Source: Collybia mongolica (Eukaryota; Basidiomycota; Agaricomycetes; Agaricales; Clitocybaceae). Taken from it: a stretch of DNA of 64,000 bases. The stretch lies in NCBI GenBank assembly GCA_013420905.1, contig JAAXNY010000003.1, forward strand, positions 310,001-374,000, in the 5' to 3' direction. Numbering within the stretch: position 1 is the first letter of the stretch; every line of letters starts with the position of its first letter. A program made the position numbers and the translations under genes. The notes under the pieces are model-generated. The model did not search any database. It worked only from the letters and a program-made list of their open reading frames with translations, and was not told the origin of the DNA. This document shows, in pieces, positions 58,601-64,000 of the stretch.

Positions 58601-59142
58601 TTTCGTGCTCGTGCCTCAGCCCCAATACATGCCCAAACTCATGCAAGATGAGCCCGCGTTCTTTCTTTGTAAGAGTATCTGTGTCCTTGATCCAGCCAAG
58701 ATTCATTGTAGGGGCAGCGGTGGGGCACGTAGTAACAAAAGTTCGACATAGCTCCAGGAACCTTTGGTTGGGCTGAACGTGATGCGGAGCATTGTGCTGA
58801 TGTTTGGAGGCGGAGAGCGCTTGAAGGTTAGGTTGGCATACCACATCCATTCTTGGATGATGTCGTCAACCTTCTTGTGTTGTTGTGGGGTACCACCAAT
58901 GAATGAGTAGTCCAAGACCTGACACAATCATCAGTAAATCCAATGGTACGAGTTCGGTGGTAGCACGATGAAAGCCCGCATACCTGACCATTACTCCAGA
59001 GAGAGCTCTCTGCAGCGACAGTTGCGTACAAAAAAGATTCATTGAATGTGTCTCCAGAAAATGTCAAACCTGTGCTTTCATCAGGACTATACAGCACTGT
59101 AGTTCCACACAGGCAGTGTGGGACCTCAAATTTCATAGCCAT
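55608..59142 (-). pseudogene. Metalloprotease - LTLEHP x2 - HET domain gene, interrupted
   Basis: Minus strand. Exon 1 ends LWSNGQ; exon 2 starts VLDYSFIGGTP and holds HEFGHVLGLRHEHESP; exon 3 is YFMPASLNEGGVEIPEPTELSMLDK, all as in the intact paralogue. The long frame 58237-56348 then has two copies of the shared domain (residues about 95-168 and 187-262) and, without break, a HET domain (about 303-445: CYRLVDCARFI, YCALSYVWRG, IWMDQLCIMQ, WQIKKMYGVYKSCMLCVV, CGWTLQEAL). Further exons follow to 55608 (MDTEGYFYFKRKAIRLMQ; YYLRSFVFLSRQSKSW). Lesions: a one-base frame change near 58743 in a T run, a length difference near 58205-58222 that puts the tail out of frame, and an in-frame TAG at 56031-56033. 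The HET part could be expressed alone from an inner ATG. Confidence 0.8.
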
Positions 59143-60021
59143 GATTGTGCAAGAGAGCAAATGGCACGTTGGAGTCTGAGATATAATGATGCTGTGTATT
59201 TGTAGGCACAATTCTTCAGAATGAACTGGTGCACCAAGGTCGAAGAACTGATCTTGATTTGGAGAAATTATATGGTGCCGAACAGAGTTTTGACAGGGAG
59301 AAGGATGCGGGGCTGAAAAATCTATTTATTCTTGTTGGATTGTGTATGTCGAACAATAGTGGATCCCTGATGAGGGGATGATGCAGCATTCAAGATTCCA
59401 TAGATGATTCTATAGAGTGCGTATGTAGCATCAGTCATGAATGGGTCCAGAGGGCTCCATGAATGTGTGGAGAGGAATTCTGTTACAAATTCCCATATCT
59501 GTTCAACCTATCACTTCTTTTCTTCTTTCTCTTACCTATTATTGATTATCAGATGCTTATCAACCTTATCTTTCAACATCTCCATATGCATTTCTTTTCT
59601 CATACTTACTCAGCTTTCTTACTCATCCTCTTCGATAGCTTACTCATCTTTATCTATAACGAATAGCGTAAACAACGCTTATCGGACTATTATGTATATA
59701 TAGGGATACTTTAGCTTAGCTAGCTCTTTAGCTTGACCTAGCTGAATCAACCTTATTCATCTATCTTCTTGATGCGAACTCGATCCTATCCGCCTTACGA
59801 AGGGGGTAGTGTATCTTTGATCAGATAACTCAATAACTTGACTTTAGCCCTATTGAGGGAGTCAATAGACGTTGGACTTACAGAAGTCAACGGTCCAAGA
59901 ACAAACAAACGATACATTGGATTGACCTAGAGGATAAGGCCTAAACAGCCGTAACAAAAGGTCAAGCTGATCAGAACCATCAACCTATTAAGGTTCAGAC
60001 GCAACAGCACCACGATACGGA
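59143..60021. other. Protease-gene upstream region and leader of the Ty3 element
   Basis: AT-rich. The right part probably contains the element's 5' LTR and primer-binding region, but no 3' LTR is present in the window for comparison, so the limits cannot be set. Confidence 0.4.
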
Positions 60022-61179
60022 TTGAAACCTGCGAACAGCAGTGAAAGCAGCAGAAGTAGTAGCAGACAAAGCGCTACTAGTAGTGAAGATTTTCAAGATG
60101 CAGAAGAGCAACCGAGACTCTCAGTAGTCATACAAACAATAGAAACACCCACCACGCCGAAACCAAAGGCAGAAAGTTCCAAAGGAAAGGAACCAGAGAA
60201 ACCACCAAAACCTGAATCACCAGACTCCCCAATACCACCCGACTCTGACATAGAAATGGCAGATGAACAAAGACCCACCGAAATCAAACTTAGCTCACCA
60301 AACATCTTCAATGGAAATCAAAAAATGACAAAGGACTTCGTCGTTGATTGCAAAATGTATTTGCAAGCAAACGACAGAATTTATGACACAGATTGGAAAA
60401 AAATCCTTTATGTACTCTCATACATGAAAGGAGGAACAGCAGGACCATGGAAGAAGTCCTGGTATGGAGAGAATAGTGATCATCCAGGAACTTTTACAAC
60501 GTTCATGACAACAATTGAAGAAGCGTTCTCTACCCCAGATGAAGCGGGAGACACTAGACAAACCTTGAAGATGCTGCGCATGACAGGAAACATGACAGCA
60601 GATGATTACATCGTGGAATTTAAATCAGCCGCATCAGAAAGCAAGATCACCGAGAGTGAAGCACTTGTCGAATATTTCATGGAAGGAATACCTCCTTCTC
60701 TGATGCCGAAGATTCTAACAATGGACAACCCACCAACCACCATCAAGGGTTGGTATGAAAAAGCATCCATATTCGATACTCAATACAGATGTGCAAAATC
60801 GATTGTAGCACGCATTAAAGGAAATACAGGAAAAACTACGGGAGGAAACAGTGGAAAAAAGTACAATTTCCAACGAAAAAATCCCAAATACATCCCGAAC
60901 AACAGCAGAGATCCAAACGCAATGGATATCGATTGACTAACCATCCAAGAAAGGGATGAACACATGAAACGAGGACTGTGTTTCGAATGTCATAAATACA
61001 GACATTGAGCATCAGATCATAAAACAGGAGGATCAATCCCTCAAACTCAACGAAAGGAAGAACCAAAGACACCAATGAAAGGCAAAGATGCCTACATGAA
61101 GATTCGAGCACTTATGGCAGAATTAGATGAAGAAGAGAAAGAAGTCACTCTAAATAATATGGAGGACAAGGGTTTTTAA
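60022..61179 (+). pseudogene. Ty3 gag with zinc knuckle, two internal TGA codons
   Basis: 385 codons in one frame to TAA. An acidic Pro/Ser-rich start is followed by the capsid-like domain (FVVDCKMYLQANDRIYDTDWKK, WKKSWYGE, ADDYIVEFKSAASESKI, LVEYFMEGIPPSLMPKIL). A CFECHKYRH zinc knuckle lies near 60979-61005. TGA at 60934 and 61006 interrupt the frame around the knuckle; the first lies at MDID/LT and the second inside the knuckle. No frameshift was seen. Confidence 0.85.
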
Positions 61180-61226
61180 AGAGGCGGACTGAATCGACGT
61201 CAGTACCTGCCGAAAACTATTCCATT

Positions 61227-63812
61227 ATGCTGTCACCTGTAATATTAGGAGAAATGAATCGACAATCTCTATCTATTCCAATTACGGTGATTGAAGAATG
61301 GAAAAATGTCAAAACCCAAGCAATCGGACTTATTGATTGTGGAGCTGGAGGAATTTTCATTGACAAAACATTTGTCGAAGAAAACAACATACAGACAACC
61401 CCTTTGAGGAAATCATACTCGGTCAGAAACATAGATGGAACAAAAAACCAATCAGGAAACATTACAGATTGCGTATGGACCAAGATTCGAATTGGAGATG
61501 AAGAAATCCAAATCCGACTGTTAGTTAGCGGATTAGGAAAGGAAAACATCATCCTCGGATTACCATGGTTAAAACAACACAATCCTAAGATTGATTGGGA
61601 AAAAGGAACACTCGACTTTGAATCAGGAATCAAGAAAGGAGTTCTTTCAGAAGCAATCCGAAGAAATCTGGAAATCCGACAAATGAAATCGACACGGCAA
61701 TACCTCAAGGCAACAGCAACAGAAGTACAGGAAGAATACCCGGAAGAAATCCCAAGGAATCAACCCCTCGAAGATTGGCAACCGATTCTTTTAGAAATCA
61801 ACAAAGAAGATGATGAACCTGAAGTCAATCTATTCAGGACATATATCTACCCAGAAGATAACGAAGAAGAATCCATTTGGATAAGGGCAAAAACATCAAT
61901 ATCACAGGAATTAGAGCACAAGGCAGAAACCGAAGATCAGAAACCAAAGAAGATGCTACCGAAATTCTATCAAGAATATGCATCATTATTTGACAAAACA
62001 GATTCGGAAAGAATGCCGATACGATGGCCATGGGATCATGCAATAGATTTAAAACCTGATTTCATTCCAAAAGATTGTAAAATCTATCCCATTAGCCCAG
62101 CGGAACAAGGAAAACTCGATGAATTCATTGATGAAAACATGCGAAAAGGATATATCCGACCATCAAAATCCCCACAAGCATCACCCTTCTTCTTTGTATC
62201 AAAGAAAGATTCAGCGAAACTTCAACCAACACAGGATTACAGAAGACTAAACGAAGGAACAATAAAGAACGCATACCCTTTACCACTAGTAGGGGAGCTT
62301 CTTGACAAACTGAAAGGGGCAAAATACTTCACAAAACTGGATTTATGATGGGGATATAACAACATCCGAATCAAAGAAGGCGACGAATGGAAAGCGGCAT
62401 TTAAAACAAACAGGGGTTTATTTGAACCACTTGTTATGTTTTTCGGCTTATGCAACTCGCCAGCAACATTTCAAAATATGATGAACGACATATACGCGAT
62501 AGAGATTGATGAAGGATGGATCCTGATTTATATGGACGACATCCTCATTTACTCTGACAACATCGATGATCTACGAAGAAAAACCTTGAAAGTCTTGGAC
62601 AAACTAGAGGAAAACGATCTATACCTGAATTTGGACAAATGCGTATTCGAAGCCACAGAAATCGAATACTTGGGATTAATCATCAAAGAAAATCAGATAG
62701 GCATGGAACCAACCAAATTGGCAGGAATCGCAGATTGGCCAGCCCCAACAACAGTGAAACAAGTCCGATCATTCCTTGGATTTGCAAACTTCTACCGAAA
62801 ATTCATTGGACATTATGCTGAAATTAGAAAACCATTAACAAATTTGACAAGGAAAGACATTGAATGGAAATGGACACAAGAATGTCAGGAAGCATTCGAC
62901 AAATTAAAACGGAAATTTCTGAAATCACCCGTTCTTATGATGCCAGACAAGAACAAACCATTCCATATCAAATCAGAAGCGTCAAAATGGGCTACAGGAG
63001 CAGTATTACAACAACAGAATGACAATGGAGAATGGCACCCATGTGGATATATTTCACATTCATTCACAGAAACTGAATGGAACTACGAGATCTACGACAG
63101 AGAATTACTAGGCATTATTCGAGCCTTAAAAACATGGAGACATTATCTCGAAGGATCCCAATTTCCAACAGTAATTCTCTCAGATCATAAAAACTTAACA
63201 TATTTCCGAACGGCACAAAAACTTAACCGACAACAAGCGGGATGGAGTTTATTCCTATCACAATTTGATCTCAAACTGGTACACACACCCGGAACACGGA
63301 TGATACAATCTGATGCTTTATCGAGAAGATCAGATTATGTCAACACAGAAGATACAGACAATGAAGATCGAATTCTGTTACCAGACGACATTTTCATTAA
63401 AATGATTGACATAGGTTTACAAGAAGATTTGAAGAAATTGGTTGAAGAAGACAAATTTTTTGCAAAGTCAATTGAAGCATTGAAAGAAACAGGAACACCA
63501 CCGATTAAATCAAATCTATTTGATTGGAAATTCGAAGACAGACTTCTGTTTTTCAAAAACAGATGTTATGTAGGACCAGATGCAAAACTGCAATGAGAAA
63601 TAGTGCGAAGATACCATGATACGAAACCAGGAGGACACCCAGGTCAATATAAAACACAAGAATTGATCAGTCGCGAATATTGGTGGCCAGGTATGGGAGT
63701 GTTTATTAAAAATTACATTGATGGTTGCGCCACTTGTCAACAAATGAAGGTAAACACACACCCAACAAGACCGGGACTAATACCAATTGCAACAAATGGA
63801 GAACCACGTTGA
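61227..63812 (+). pseudogene. Ty3 pol (PR-RT-RH-IN start), internal TGA codons
   Basis: One frame from 61227 to 63812, broken only by TGA at 62346 and 63594. Protease: GLIDCGAGGIFID (the usual Asp-Ser-Gly is Asp-Cys-Gly here) and LGLPWLKQHNP. RT: YPLPLVGELLDKL, YFTKLDL, FFGLCNSPATFQ, catalytic YMDDILIYS, FLGFANFYRKFI. RNase H: SEASKWATGAVLQQ (Glu at the usual Asp) and DRELLGIIRALKTWRHYLEG. Integrase: zinc site H...H...CATC (GGHPGQYKT...DGCATCQQMK), then cut. It could not make a full Pol product. Confidence 0.9.
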
Positions 63813-64000
63813 TAGGGCCCGAAATTGTTTGCACTTGTAAAGTCGACAAGTAAGGCTATTAGTATCATTTCTAATAACCAAGTAAACGGTAATAAAGGAT
63901 TAGAGTCGAGCTCCAAGACGGCTAATCAGAGTGAACTAGTCTAATGGATAATACACTATCAGTACAGAGGACTATGAGTACGGTCTATTATTAGTCCTAT
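63813..64000. other. Unrelated sequence replacing the integrase core
   Basis: Starts near TGATAGGGCCCG. AT-rich and non-coding, as an LTR or other element end might be. Too short within the window to classify. Confidence 0.4.

Larger units (their letters stand above)
59480..63812 (+). mobile_element. Ty3/gypsy LTR retrotransposon, decayed and right-truncated
   Basis: Gag (60022-61179) is followed in the -1 frame by pol (61227-63812) with protease, reverse transcriptase, RNase H and the start of integrase, the order typical of Ty3/gypsy. The coding sequence stops at 63812 within integrase, where unrelated sequence begins. The left limit is a guess, since the LTR could not be defined. All internal stops are TGA. 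Confidence 0.85.

Noticed and set aside
60022..63812. TGA read as an amino acid (alternative code) in the Ty3 element
   Set aside because: Neighbouring host genes, including the intact 187-aa secreted protein paralogue at 31522 and PTPA-side genes, use TGA or TAG as normal stops, so mutation is the simpler reading.

Overview
This window looks like nuclear DNA of a mushroom-forming basidiomycete (Agaricomycete type). Genes are split by many 50-60 base GT-AG introns. They include a myosin-motor chitin synthase, a GT69 mannosyltransferase, NOP53, SURF6 and PTPA. The mobile elements (hAT, Tc1/mariner, LINE, Ty3) are of common fungal kinds. All assignments come from reading the sequence; no database search was run.

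Layout. 0-1.1 kb: 3' part of a leucine-rich-repeat/F-box-like gene. 2.2-4.7 kb: a terminal-inverted-repeat element holding ~160 bp tandem repeats. 5.2-6.2 kb: a dead copy (minus strand) of a small secreted-protein family, then an intron-containing tRNA-Pro. 7.2-17 kb: housekeeping block with the 10-exon chitin synthase, SURF6 (minus) and PTPA (plus). 18.3-19.8 kb: an intact secreted modular protein and a decayed tail copy. 20-29.5 kb: nested transposons (unknown minus-strand element, hAT remnant split by an apparently intact Tc1 element, LINE reverse transcriptase, unknown element split by a hAT MITE). 31.5-32.4 kb: second intact member of the secreted family. 33.6-46 kb: FHA/AT-hook nuclear protein, small conserved protein, GT69 glycosyltransferase divergent from an SGNH hydrolase, two identical inverted tRNA-Ala(CGC) genes, NOP53 and a NOP53 fossil. 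47.5-59.2 kb: a cluster of metzincin-type metalloprotease genes and relatives sharing a ~70-residue C-terminal domain I do not recognise. 59.5-63.8 kb: a decayed Ty3/gypsy element cut at its right end by other sequence.

Two things deserve most attention. (1) A family of secreted proteins built from three repeats, each encoded by a pair of exons with phase-0 introns (half A: Cys-Asp-Gly-Asp-Thr-Tyr-Lys-Cys; half B: Tyr-Gly-Asp-Gly-x-Trp ... Val-Phe-His). There are two intact genes and two fossils here. (2) The protease cluster, in which the shared domain occurs after a zincin domain, alone behind an unknown domain, and in one continuous reading frame with a HET (heterokaryon incompatibility) domain. 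This suggests a self/non-self or cell-death type locus under rapid gain and loss, because half of its members are broken.
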